DNA of 14,833 bases from JAFAVZ01 sp036009105 (lineage in GTDB: Bacteria; Acidobacteriota; Thermoanaerobaculia; Gp7-AA8), in contig DASYMJ010000097.1 of NCBI GenBank assembly GCA_036009105.1, forward strand, positions 1 to 14,833, read 5' to 3'. How positions within the stretch are numbered: position 1 is the first letter of the stretch; the number at the start of each line of letters is the position of its first letter. The notes under the pieces were generated by a model, which ran no database searches, had not been told where the DNA came from, and saw only the letters and a list, made by a program, of their open reading frames with translations. Of the stretch, positions 1 to 10,920 are shown piece after piece. The position numbers and the translations under genes are program-made.

Positions 1-119
1 CCCAGTACTCTCATTAGCACTCTCATTACCGATGCGAGAAGCGCTAGATAGCCTAATTCTCAACAAGATAGCGCGAGCGCTTCCGAGAGAAAAACACCTG
101 GAAGCCTTAGAACGCCGGC
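1..119. other. Non-coding, AT-richer segment at window edge
   Basis: This stretch lies just past the stop codon of the minus-strand TIR gene. It is visibly richer in A and T than the rest of the window. It holds a two-copy 12-bp tandem repeat (7-30) and an 8-bp inverted repeat, GAAGCGCT at 38-45 and AGCGCTTC at 76-83, separated by 30 nt. No T-run follows the inverted repeat on the minus strand, so it is not a convincing intrinsic terminator. An open frame starting at 32 runs into the antisense of the TIR gene, and I do not believe it is a gene. Confidence 0.5.
7..30. repeat. Two-copy 12-bp tandem repeat
   Basis: The unit ACTCTCATTAGC (7-18) is followed directly by ACTCTCATTACC (19-30), which differs at one base. 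Only two copies are visible, and the array could continue to the left of the window. No function can be assigned. It is too short and has no spacers, so it is not a CRISPR array. Confidence 0.6.
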
Positions 120-3100
120 CTACCGCACCGCCGCCCCCGCCCGGCGCATGTCCCATGAGTCGTACCCGGGGGGGAAGCGCGCCATCACCGCCGCCAGCCG
201 TTCGCGCGCCGCCGCGGGGTCGCGCTGGCGGAGCAGCTCGCAGTAGCTGACCTCGGTGCGCAGCTCGAAGGTCAGGGCCGATTGGGCGCGCGCGATCTCC
301 AGCGAGCGCAAAAAGTACGGCTCGGGGTCGGGCCGGCCGAGGAGGACGGCGAGCTCACCCTGCAGGCGGGGGAGCTCGGAGAGGTGATAGCCCTCCGAGC
401 CTTGCGCGGCATCGACGATGCCGGTGCGCAGCCACTCCTCCGCCTCGTCGAACTTGCCGACCGACATGTACAGCTCCGCGATGAGCGAGGGGTACTGGCT
501 GGCGTGGAGGCGGCCGCCGGTGGCGCGCCAGCCCTCCCGCCCCGCCTTGATTTGGGCGATGCCGCGCTCCACCTCGCCCAGCGCGGCGATGGCCCAGCCC
601 TGCATCGGCGTGGCGATGCCTATCCAGCCGGCGAAGCGCTGCGCGCGGGCGATGGCCAGCAGCCGCTCGCTCAGCTCCATGACCCGCTCCGGCTCGCGCA
701 TCTGCAGGTTCGTGAACATCGCGCCGGCCAGCAGGTAGCAGCGGCTGTGGAGGTGCGAATAGACGTCGACCGCGGCGAGGGCCAGCTCGTTCATCTGGCG
801 CGCTTCCTCCTCGCGCCCCAGGCAGGCCAGCGACATCGCCGTAAAGGTGTAGATCAGCGCGCCGGGATCCTCGCTGAAGCGGCTGACGTGCTCGATGTGG
901 TGCACGGCCGGGTCGTACGTCTCCAGCGCCGTGTAGCCGTGGCGCACCGACTCCGCGTAGCGTCCGCGCCAGAAGTTCGAGCAGCAGAGCGCGGCCAGCG
1001 CCTCCATCTCGAAGGCGACGTCGTTCTCCCCCTTCGCTTTCCGCTCCATCTCCTCCGCGATGGCGCACGCCTCGATGGTGCGGGCCGACGTGTGGTAGTA
1101 GACGGCCAGCCCCTTGAGCACCTGATTGAGCTGCGGCGAGCCGGGGAGGCGGTCGCACAGCTCGCGCGCCCGGCGCCAGCACTCGCCGCATTCGTCCGCG
1201 GCCCAGCCGCGCATGGCCACCAGCGCGCTGCCCTGCACGCAGCGCACGGCGAGCTCCAGCCGCGCGCGCTCCTCCGTATCCGGCTCCCGCTCCAGCATGG
1301 TCAGCGCGTTGGCGGTGTGGCCGAGGACTTCCGCGTTGGCGGAGGTGGCGTGCGCCCGCTGCGCGGCGGCGAGGTAGTAGCGCGCCGCCTTCTCGTGCAG
1401 GTCGGCCTCCGCGCAGTGGCGCGCCACCAATTCCGGCTCCAGGCGCACCGCCTCCGGAAACTTCTCCTCCAGCACCTCGGCCACGAGCTTGTGGTACTGC
1501 TTGCGCTGCCGCTTGAGCAGCGACTCGTGCAGCGCCTCCTGCACCAGAGCGTGCTTGAAGATGTACTTCGCCTTGCTGAGCAGGCCGCGCCGGTAGAGCA
1601 GGCCGGCCGTGACCAGGCGGTCCAGCTCGCGCTTGAGGCTCTCGTCGTCCAGCGAGGCCACGGCGCGCAGCATCTCGTAGACGAACTCGCGGCCGATGGT
1701 CGCGCCGAGCTGGGCCACCGGCTTGGCGGTGGCCAGGCGGGCCAGGCGGGCCATGATGGTCTCGTACAGCGTGGCGGGGATGGAGAGCGACTGGAAGGGG
1801 CCGATCAGCTCGTAGGCGCCGTCGCGCTCGCGGAGGAGATCGGACTCGATGACCATCCGGGTGAGGTCCTCCACGAAGAGCGGGAAGCCGTCCGTCTTGG
1901 CGAAGATCTCCTCCGCCACGGCGGGCGGCAGCGCCTTGCCGCCGGTGAGATGGGAGACCATCTGCTCCACGCCGGCGCGATCGAGCTTGTTGAGGGCCAG
2001 CTGGCTCACCCCGGGATGGGAGATCCAGCGCGGCGGCGCGACGTATTCGGGGCGATAGGTGAGCAGCACCAGCAGCGGCAGCGCGTGGGCCTGCTCGATG
2101 AGGAGGTCGAGCAGCTCGACGGTGGTCGGATCGACCCAGTGCAGATCTTCCACCACCAGCACGACCGGCGTCTTGGTGGCGATCAGCTCGACGTACGCGG
2201 CGAGCGCCTCGAGCATCAGCTCCTTCTGGGCCTGGGGCGACCCGGCCGGCGGCGCGGCCGTCTGCACGGAAAGGATCGGCGCGATGATGGGCAGCAGGTC
2301 TTCGCTCGCCGGACCCAACGCGGCGAGCGCGCCGGCGAGGCGGTCGAGCTTCTCCTGCCCGGCGCTCTCGCGGGTGATGCCGAGGGAGTCTTCCAGCGCT
2401 TCGATGACGCCGTGCAGGGCGGTGTCGCGGTAATAGGGCGAGCTGCGCCACTCGATCCAGGCGTGCGGCTGGGCGGAGACGCTCGTCCGCACCTGTTTGA
2501 GCAGGCGCGACTTCCCCACGCCCGCCTCGGCGCTGAGCATGACCACGCCGCCCCGCCCTTTGCGCGCGTGCTGCCAGAGGTCGAGCAGGAACTCGACCTC
2601 CTTCTCCCGGCCGACGATCGGCGTCAGCGTCCGGCTGGCCGCGGCCTCGAAGCGGGTCTCGAATCCCTTGTCCGCCACGACGCGGCTGTACGCGAGCGGC
2701 GCCTGCCCGGGAAGACGGATCGAGCCGCCCGGCTCCAGCTCGAAGAACGGCTCGACCAGGGGGAGGGTGGAGGAGGAGATGAGCACCGTGCCGGGCGCCG
2801 CCTCCTGCCGCAGCATGAGCGTCGTGATCGGCGCTTCGCCGCCGGAGAGGTTGTTGTTCGCCTGCTCCGCGGTAGTGACGACGGAGCCGGTATGTATCGC
2901 CACGCGGGTGGCCAGTGCGACGCCCAGCTCCGCCTCGAAACGGGGGCTCAGCGCGGCGATGCGCGTCACGAGCTCCAGCCCAGCGCGAACGGCCCGGCGG
3001 CTGTCGTCTTCCGCGACTTCCGGGTAGCCGAAGCAGACCAGCGTGCCGACGCTGCCGCCGCCCACCACGTAGCCATCGTATTTCGCGAAGAGCTCCCGGC

Positions 3101-3803
3101 TGGCCTTCTCGAACTCCGGCATCAGCTCGTGCAGCACTTCGCTGGCATCATCGGGATCGAGGGCCGTGCCGTCCGGCTCGCGGGCGAGCAGGTCGCAGTG
3201 GAGGAAGGTGACCTGCCGCCGCTCGGCGTACGAGGACGGGGCGCTGACCGGGACCAGCGTGGCCGCCGCGGCGCGCGCGGCACGCACGCTCTCCACCGCC
3301 TGGCGCAGCTCCTTACGGATGCGCAGGAAGAGCCGCTTCTGCTTGCCCGGCTCGGTGTAGTGCTCCTCGATGGTCTCGCTGCCGCCGGGGAGGAACTGGC
3401 GCGTGGCCAGCCACTCGTGCCGCTCCCACTCGCAGGGCGAGAGGACCACCGGGAAGATGAGCAGGCCTCGCTTGCGGCAGGAGTCGAGGAAGCTCTCGAT
3501 CTCGATCTGCGTGCAGTAGGGGGAGTCGAGAAAGGCCTGGCTGACCAGCACGAGGGCGATGTCGCTCGTTTCCAGGCCGCGCCGGATCTCGTCGTTCCAG
3601 AGCGAGCTGGCGGTGATCCGCTCGTCCGTCCAGAACTCCACGCCGCCGTCTTCGCCGAGGCCCTTGAGGAAGCCGAGGAGGGAGTCGTCGCGGAGGTAGG
3701 CGGGGTCTTTGTGGGAGTAGCTGACGAAGACGCGCACCGCATCTTCGGCGCGGCGGACCGCGTCCGGCGCCGTGATGCGGCCGGAGGGATCGATGATGGT
3801 CAT
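120..3803 (-). CDS. TIR - degenerate class III cyclase-like - AAA ATPase - TPR protein (STAND-like)
   Basis: A 1227-residue multidomain signalling protein, probably cytoplasmic (no signal peptide or membrane segment seen). Domains in order: TIR at about 23-165 (RVFVSYSHKD start; SPYCTQIE with E101 at the usual conserved Glu); class III nucleotidyl-cyclase-like domain at about 192-375; AAA/STAND-type ATPase at about 395-660 (VGRE entry motif; Walker A AEAGVGKS 425-432; Walker B-like VVLVVEDLHW 547-556); and a helical, TPR-like region at about 760-1215. The cyclase-like domain keeps Asp204, but the second metal Asp is Val252 and the Asn/Arg catalytic pair reads Ile326/Met330, so cyclase activity is unlikely. 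The start at 3803 gives a sensible N-terminus ahead of the TIR domain, although no strong ribosome site precedes it. The frame is open upstream, so a longer product from 3878 is possible. It lies 31 nt behind ACAD1 on the same strand, so cotranscription is likely. The role is unknown: TIR domains can cleave NAD+ or act as scaffolds. Confidence 0.88.
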   Translation of the reverse strand: MTIIDPSGRITAPDAVRRAEDAVRVFVSYSHKDPAYLRDDSLLGFLKGLGEDGGVEFWTDERITASSLWNDEIRRGLETSDIALVLVSQAFLDSPYCTQIEIESFLDSCRKRGLLIFPVVLSPCEWERHEWLATRQFLPGGSETIEEHYTEPGKQKRLFLRIRKELRQAVESVRAARAAAATLVPVSAPSSYAERRQVTFLHCDLLAREPDGTALDPDDASEVLHELMPEFEKASRELFAKYDGYVVGGGSVGTLVCFGYPEVAEDDSRRAVRAGLELVTRIAALSPRFEAELGVALATRVAIHTGSVVTTAEQANNNLSGGEAPITTLMLRQEAAPGTVLISSSTLPLVEPFFELEPGGSIRLPGQAPLAYSRVVADKGFETRFEAAASRTLTPIVGREKEVEFLLDLWQHARKGRGGVVMLSAEAGVGKSRLLKQVRTSVSAQPHAWIEWRSSPYYRDTALHGVIEALEDSLGITRESAGQEKLDRLAGALAALGPASEDLLPIIAPILSVQTAAPPAGSPQAQKELMLEALAAYVELIATKTPVVLVVEDLHWVDPTTVELLDLLIEQAHALPLLVLLTYRPEYVAPPRWISHPGVSQLALNKLDRAGVEQMVSHLTGGKALPPAVAEEIFAKTDGFPLFVEDLTRMVIESDLLRERDGAYELIGPFQSLSIPATLYETIMARLARLATAKPVAQLGATIGREFVYEMLRAVASLDDESLKRELDRLVTAGLLYRRGLLSKAKYIFKHALVQEALHESLLKRQRKQYHKLVAEVLEEKFPEAVRLEPELVARHCAEADLHEKAARYYLAAAQRAHATSANAEVLGHTANALTMLEREPDTEERARLELAVRCVQGSALVAMRGWAADECGECWRRARELCDRLPGSPQLNQVLKGLAVYYHTSARTIEACAIAEEMERKAKGENDVAFEMEALAALCCSNFWRGRYAESVRHGYTALETYDPAVHHIEHVSRFSEDPGALIYTFTAMSLACLGREEEARQMNELALAAVDVYSHLHSRCYLLAGAMFTNLQMREPERVMELSERLLAIARAQRFAGWIGIATPMQGWAIAALGEVERGIAQIKAGREGWRATGGRLHASQYPSLIAELYMSVGKFDEAEEWLRTGIVDAAQGSEGYHLSELPRLQGELAVLLGRPDPEPYFLRSLEIARAQSALTFELRTEVSYCELLRQRDPAAARERLAAVMARFPPGYDSWDMRRAGAAVR

Positions 3804-3834
3804 GGGATGAGGAAAGTATAGCGGGAATTCCGCC

Positions 3835-5376
<1,542 letters not shown>

Positions 5377-5384
5377 GCGGCACA

Positions 5385-5388
5385 TCCT
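5385..5388 (-). promoter_or_regulatory. Ribosome binding site that sets the ACAD1 start
   Basis: AGGA on the minus strand lies 8 nt before the ATG at 5376. The upstream in-frame ATG at 5385 overlaps this site and so could not use it. This favours the start MTVFIRED. Confidence 0.55.
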
Positions 5389-5399
5389 GATTTGTTTTG

Positions 5400-5429
5400 T
5401 TGACTGCCGCGCGGATGGTTGCATATCCT
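5400..5429 (+). promoter_or_regulatory. Sigma70-like promoter for the tetR-etf operon
   Basis: TTGACT (5400-5405, 5 of 6 to the -35 consensus) and TATCCT (5424-5429, 4 of 6 to the -10 consensus) are separated by 18 nt. Transcription would start within the palindrome at 5429-5448, which is the classical position for a repressor operator. The same DNA lies in the short leader of divergent ACAD1. On the minus strand a weaker candidate pair is TTTACC (5450-5445) and GATATG (5427-5422) with a 17-nt spacer, which would put the palindrome between its -35 and -10 elements. Confidence 0.5.
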
Positions 5430-5448
5430 ACCTACCGAACGGTAGGTA
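5429..5448. promoter_or_regulatory. 20-bp palindromic operator, probable TetR-family binding site
   Basis: TACCTACCG-AA-CGGTAGGTA consists of perfect 9-bp inverted arms around a 2-bp centre. It lies between the divergent ACAD1 (start 5376) and tetR (start 5521) genes and touches the predicted -10 element of the tetR promoter. TetR-family dimers typically bind palindromes of this size next to their own gene, and ACCG/CGGT half-sites recur among operators of acyl-CoA-responsive members. I see no second copy in the window. Binding by the adjacent regulator is inferred from symmetry and position. Confidence 0.8.
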
Positions 5449-5507
5449 AATAGTCTCCCCAGCGACCGAGAACGCCCAGGGTCTGCGCGGCCGGACCGCG
5501 CCCGAAC

Positions 5508-5514
5508 GGAGAGG
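5508..5514 (+). promoter_or_regulatory. Ribosome binding site that sets the tetR start
   Basis: GGAGAGG ends directly before an ATG at 5515 and 6 nt before the in-frame ATG at 5521. The spacing suits only the second, so 5521 is preferred. Confidence 0.55.
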
Positions 5515-5520
5515 ATGGCA

Positions 5521-6150
5521 ATGGTCGTGAGACCGAGCCGCACATCGGAGCACACCGACGGACGGACGGCCGAGGTCTACCAGACCGCGGCGAAGATCAT
5601 CCTGCAGAAGGGCTACGACGCCACCTCGGTGAGCGACATCGCCGATGCGCTGGGCATCACCAAGGCGGGGCTTTATCACTACATCCGCGGCAAGACGGAA
5701 CTCCTGTATGACATCATGAAGTACGGATTGCAGGAGCTCGATCGGGAAGTGATGGTCCCGGCCCGGAAGATCGCCGATGCGGAGGAGCGGCTGCGCTTCG
5801 TGATCGCCACGCACGCCAACCTGGTGACGCGCGGCGACGGCGCGGTGACCATCCTGGTGGACGAGGCGCGCGCGCTTTCTCCCTCCCAGTACCGGGCCGT
5901 GACCCGCCTCAAGCGGGCCTACCTCGAGTTCCTGCGCGAGACGATCGAGGAGTTGCGCGCGCACGGGAAGCTGCGCGGCGTGAACAGCACCGTGGCCGCC
6001 TTCGCCATCATCGCCAACGTGAACTGGCTGTCCCGCTGGTATCAGCCGGATGGCGGGCTCTCGGCGCAGGAGATCGCCGGGCAGATCGCCGATGCGACGC
6101 TCTTCGGGCTGATGAAACAAGGGAAGCAGAGGAGCCTGCAGGCGCTATGA
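5521..6150 (+). CDS. TetR/AcrR-family transcriptional regulator of acyl-CoA metabolism
   Basis: A 209-residue repressor-type protein. The N-terminal TetR helix-turn-helix spans about 16-62, with the conserved pattern GYDATSVSDIADALGITKAG followed by LYHYIRGKTELLYDI. The C-terminal ligand domain ends with NWLSRWYQPDGGLS (168-181), a pattern I associate with KstR2/FadR-like members that bind acyl-CoA thioesters. That subfamily assignment is tentative. The gene begins an operon with etfB, its stop overlapping the etfB start in ATGA. It is divergent from ACAD1 with a 20-bp palindrome between them, which suggests autoregulation and shared control of both units. The likely inducer is an acyl-CoA or degradation intermediate. 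An alternative start at 5515 would add two residues. Confidence 0.93.
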   Translation: MVVRPSRTSEHTDGRTAEVYQTAAKIILQKGYDATSVSDIADALGITKAGLYHYIRGKTELLYDIMKYGLQELDREVMVPARKIADAEERLRFVIATHANLVTRGDGAVTILVDEARALSPSQYRAVTRLKRAYLEFLRETIEELRAHGKLRGVNSTVAAFAIIANVNWLSRWYQPDGGLSAQEIAGQIADATLFGLMKQGKQRSLQAL

Positions 6151-6935
6151 ACATCCTCGTCTGCATGAAGCAGATCCTCGATCCGGAAGTGCCGGCGCGC
6201 GACTTCCGCATCGATGCGACGCGCAAGGAGGCGGAGCGCGGCTCGGCCAGCCTGGTGACGAACATCTTCTGCGAGAACGCGCTGGAGACGGCGCTGCAGT
6301 TTCGGCCCGCGGACGCGAGGATCACGGTTTTGTCGTATGGCCCGGCGAGCGCCGAGGAGACGCTGAGGAAGGCGCTGGCCATGAAGGCCGATGCGGCGGC
6401 GCTCGTGCTGCGCGAGGACGACGCTGCGCCGGCGGATCCGCTGCATGCGGCGCGGGTGCTGGCGGCGGCGGCGCGCAAGCTCGGGACGTTCGACCTCATC
6501 CTCACCGGCCGGGAGGCGGGCGACTGGGGAGCGGGGCAGACCGGCGCGCTGCTGGCGGAAGAGCTGAGGCTGCCGTGCATCGCCTTCGCGGACACCCTCT
6601 CCATGGACGGCGGCAAGCTGCGGGTGAAGCGGCAGACGGAGTGGGGCTGGGAGCTGTTCGAGGCGGAGACGCCGGTCGTGGTCACCATCACGAATGATGA
6701 GCACAACGTGCCGCGCATCCCCAAGGTGCGGGACGTGATGCTGGCCCACCGCCAGCCGCTCACGCAGTTCACGCTGGCCGAGCTCGGCGTCAGCGCGGCG
6801 AACGACTACTACGAGGTGGAGGAGCTCTTCATCCCCAAGAAGGAGTCGGCCTGCGAGCTGGTGGCGGGCGACACGCTGGAGCAGAAGGTCGACGTGCTGG
6901 CCCGGCGGCTGGTGGAGGTGACGGCGTCGCTATGA
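6147..6935 (+). CDS. etfB: Electron transfer flavoprotein, beta subunit
   Basis: A 262-residue ETF beta subunit. With the alpha subunit it forms the soluble FAD heterodimer that collects electrons from acyl-CoA dehydrogenases. Family features: MNILVCMKQILDPE at the N-terminus, the nucleotide-binding segment GREAGDWGAGQTG (121-133), and the C-terminal loop region NVPRIPKVRDVMLAH (187-201), where ETF beta contacts its dehydrogenase partner. The start overlaps the tetR stop (ATGA), with AGAGGAG about 12 nt upstream. The stop overlaps the etfA start in the same way, suggesting translational coupling and one-to-one synthesis. Whether the beta subunit binds AMP (classical) or a second FAD (bifurcating) cannot be settled by eye. 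The neighbouring quinone reductase makes a classical, non-bifurcating role more likely. Confidence 0.95.
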   Translation: MNILVCMKQILDPEVPARDFRIDATRKEAERGSASLVTNIFCENALETALQFRPADARITVLSYGPASAEETLRKALAMKADAAALVLREDDAAPADPLHAARVLAAAARKLGTFDLILTGREAGDWGAGQTGALLAEELRLPCIAFADTLSMDGGKLRVKRQTEWGWELFEAETPVVVTITNDEHNVPRIPKVRDVMLAHRQPLTQFTLAELGVSAANDYYEVEELFIPKKESACELVAGDTLEQKVDVLARRLVEVTASL

Positions 6936-7827
6936 GCATCGTCACCATTCACTTCGGGTTCGATCGCGCGGCCGAGGGGCTGCTCGGGGCGGCGCGGCGT
7001 TTGGGCGATGAGGTCCACGCTGTGGTGATTGGCGACGGCGCGGAGGATGTGGCGCGCTACGCCGATCGGGTGACCGCGATCGACATGGACTACAGCCCGG
7101 AACCGTGCCTCAACGCGCTGGTGCCTTTGTGTGCCGGCGCAAAAGCGGTGCTGCTGGCGAACGACACGTACAGTCAGGAGCTCGCGCCGCGCCTCGCCTA
7201 CCGGTTGGGTGGGAATGCGGTGGGGGACGGCGTCGCCATCGATGAGAAGCTGCGCGTGACCCGGCAGGTGTATGGCGGCAAGGCGCAGGCGGTGATCGCG
7301 CCGAAGCGTTCGCCGCTCGTGGCGTGGCTGCGCGCGCGGTCGTTCGCGCCGGCGCCGCTGCGCGATGCTGTGGCGGAGATCGAGCGGGTGAGGGCGGCCG
7401 GGGACGCGAAGACAAAAATCATCGAGCGCAAGCGCGAGACGCAGGCCGAGGCGCGGCTGGAAGACGCGCGGGTAATCGTGTCGGGGGGGCGGGGGATCGG
7501 GGGGCCGGAAGGCTTTGCCACCGAGCTCCAGCCGCTCGCGCACCTTCTCGGCGCGCAGATGGCCGCCTCGCGCGCGGCGTGCGACGCGGGCTGGGTGCCG
7601 CCCACCTGGCAGGTGGGGCAGACCGGGAAGAAAGTCGCGCCCGAGCTCTACCTCGCCATCGCCATCACCGGCGCGAGCCAGCACATGGCCGGGATCTCCG
7701 AGGCGAAGAACATCGCGGCCATCAACATCGATCCGGATGCGCCGATCTTCCGGCACGCCCGTTTCGGCATCGTCGAGGATTATCGAAAAGTCGTCCCCCT
7801 GCTGCGGGAAAAACTGGCGAAGATGAA

Positions 7828-7831
<4 letters not shown>
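6932..7831 (+). CDS. etfA: Electron transfer flavoprotein, alpha subunit
   Basis: A 299-residue ETF alpha subunit carrying the redox-active FAD. The C-terminal FAD domain is clear: SGGRGIGGPEGF (184-195), QVGQTGKKVAPELY (227-240), ITGASQHMAGI (245-255) and NIDPDAPIF (265-273). The N-terminal domain (about 1-170) is poorly conserved, as is normal, and the protein is at the short end of the family. The start overlaps the etfB stop in ATGA, with GGAGG 13 nt upstream. The stop overlaps the start of the membrane oxidoreductase. The pair accepts electrons from the acyl-CoA dehydrogenases encoded on both sides and delivers them to the next gene product. Confidence 0.95.
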
Positions 7832-9756
<1,925 letters not shown>

Positions 9757-9758
9757 CC

Positions 9759-10919
9759 ATGGATCTCAACCTCACGCCCGCCGAGCAGCAGTTCCGCGAC
9801 GACTTTCGCGCGTGGCTGGCCGCGAACGTGCCGCCGCCGTTCAAGGGCGACAAGGCCGAACAGGTTGCCTACCTGCGGCGGTGGCAACGAACGCTGTACG
9901 AAGGCGGCTGGGCCGGCATCTCCTGGCCGAAGGCGTTCGGCGGACGCGGGGCGACGCTCATCGAGCAGGCCATCTTCCAGGAGGAGCTGGCTCTGGCCGA
10001 CGCGCCCCATCTGCTCGGCACCATCGGCCTCTCCCTGGTCGGCCCGACCATCATCGCCATGGGCACCGACGAGCAGAAGGCGCGCTACCTCCCCACCATC
10101 CTCTCCGGCGAGGAGATCTGGTGCCAGGGCTTCTCCGAGCCCAACGCCGGCAGCGACCTGGCCGCCCTCGGCACCAAGGCGCAGCGCGACGGCGACGCGT
10201 TCCTGGTCAATGGCCAGAAGATCTGGACCTCCTTCGCCCAGATCGCCGACTGGTGCCTCCTCCTCGTCCGCACCGACAGCGAGGCGCCGAAGCACAAGGG
10301 CATCACCTGCCTCCTTGCCGACATGCACGCGGAAGGGGTGACGGTGCGGCCGCTGCGGATGATGTCCGGCGACTCCGGCTTCAACGAGGTCTTCTTCTCC
10401 AACGTGCGCATCCCGACGGCGCAAGTGCTGGGACGCGTCAACGAAGGGTGGTCCACCGCCATCGCCGCGCTGATGAACGAGCGGGCCAACCTCGGCACCG
10501 GCGTGCAGGTGCTCTTCCGCCGCAACCTGAATGCGCTCATCGCCCGCTCGCACACCATCGAGCGGAACGGGCGGCCCGCCAGCGAGGATCCGATCGTGCG
10601 CCAGAAGCTCGCCCAGTCGTGGCTGGAGCTGGAGATCCTGCGCCTCAATACGAACCGCGCGCTGACCTCGCTCAGCAAGTCGGGCGTGCCGGGGCCGGAG
10701 GGCTCCACCCAGAAGCTGTACTGGAGCGAGATGAACCAGCGCACCCAGCAGACCGCGCAGGAGATCCTGGGCCCGTGGGGCCAGCTCTCCGAATTCGACG
10801 AGGGCCTGTGGCAGTACAGCTATCTCCGCAGCCGCGGCAACACCATCGAGGCGGGAACGAGCGAGATCCAGCGGAACATCATCGCCGAGCGGGTGCTCGG
10901 CTTGCCGAAGAGCTATTGA
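9759..10919 (+). CDS. Acyl-CoA dehydrogenase, probable catalytic subunit of a heteromer
   Basis: A 386-residue acyl-CoA dehydrogenase with the full fold. Visible motifs are GISWPKAFGGRG (53-64), QGFSEPNAGSDLA (123-135), NGQKIWTSFA (151-160) and the C-terminal AGTSEIQRNIIAER (365-378). The MCAD catalytic Glu position is occupied by Ala365, with Glu364 one residue off. Glu241 in NERANLGTG falls where isovaleryl-CoA, long-chain and FadE26-type dehydrogenases carry their base, so E241 is the likely catalytic residue. It starts 2 nt after the oxidoreductase stop, with GGAGG 13 nt upstream, and is followed 1 nt later by ACAD3. Adjacent full-length and short dehydrogenases are typical of the alpha2beta2 enzymes of steroid or branched side-chain oxidation. 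The substrate is not known. Confidence 0.93.
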   Translation: MDLNLTPAEQQFRDDFRAWLAANVPPPFKGDKAEQVAYLRRWQRTLYEGGWAGISWPKAFGGRGATLIEQAIFQEELALADAPHLLGTIGLSLVGPTIIAMGTDEQKARYLPTILSGEEIWCQGFSEPNAGSDLAALGTKAQRDGDAFLVNGQKIWTSFAQIADWCLLLVRTDSEAPKHKGITCLLADMHAEGVTVRPLRMMSGDSGFNEVFFSNVRIPTAQVLGRVNEGWSTAIAALMNERANLGTGVQVLFRRNLNALIARSHTIERNGRPASEDPIVRQKLAQSWLELEILRLNTNRALTSLSKSGVPGPEGSTQKLYWSEMNQRTQQTAQEILGPWGQLSEFDEGLWQYSYLRSRGNTIEAGTSEIQRNIIAERVLGLPKSY

Positions 10920-10920
10920 C

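Noticed and set aside
7..30. Possible CRISPR or iteron array
   Set aside because: There are only two 12-bp units directly abutting, with no spacers and no cas or replication gene in the window.
38..83. Inverted repeat as an intrinsic terminator of the TIR gene
   Set aside because: The arms are 8 bp with a 30-nt loop and no U-run on the transcript strand.
32..250. 72-codon plus-strand open frame at the left edge
   Set aside because: It overlaps the 3' end of the TIR gene antisense, has a Pro/Arg-rich tail, and shows no ribosome site or motif.
2660..3230. Annotation of the long minus-strand gene as an active adenylate/guanylate cyclase
   Set aside because: The second metal Asp and the Asn/Arg catalytic pair are replaced, so only a cyclase-like fold is claimed.
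282..3821. Very long open frame (1179 codons) on the plus strand antisense to the TIR gene
   Set aside because: Its translation is low-complexity, rich in Arg, Gly, Ala and Leu, with no domain. It mirrors the GC-biased codons of the real minus-strand gene, which has clear TIR and ATPase motifs.
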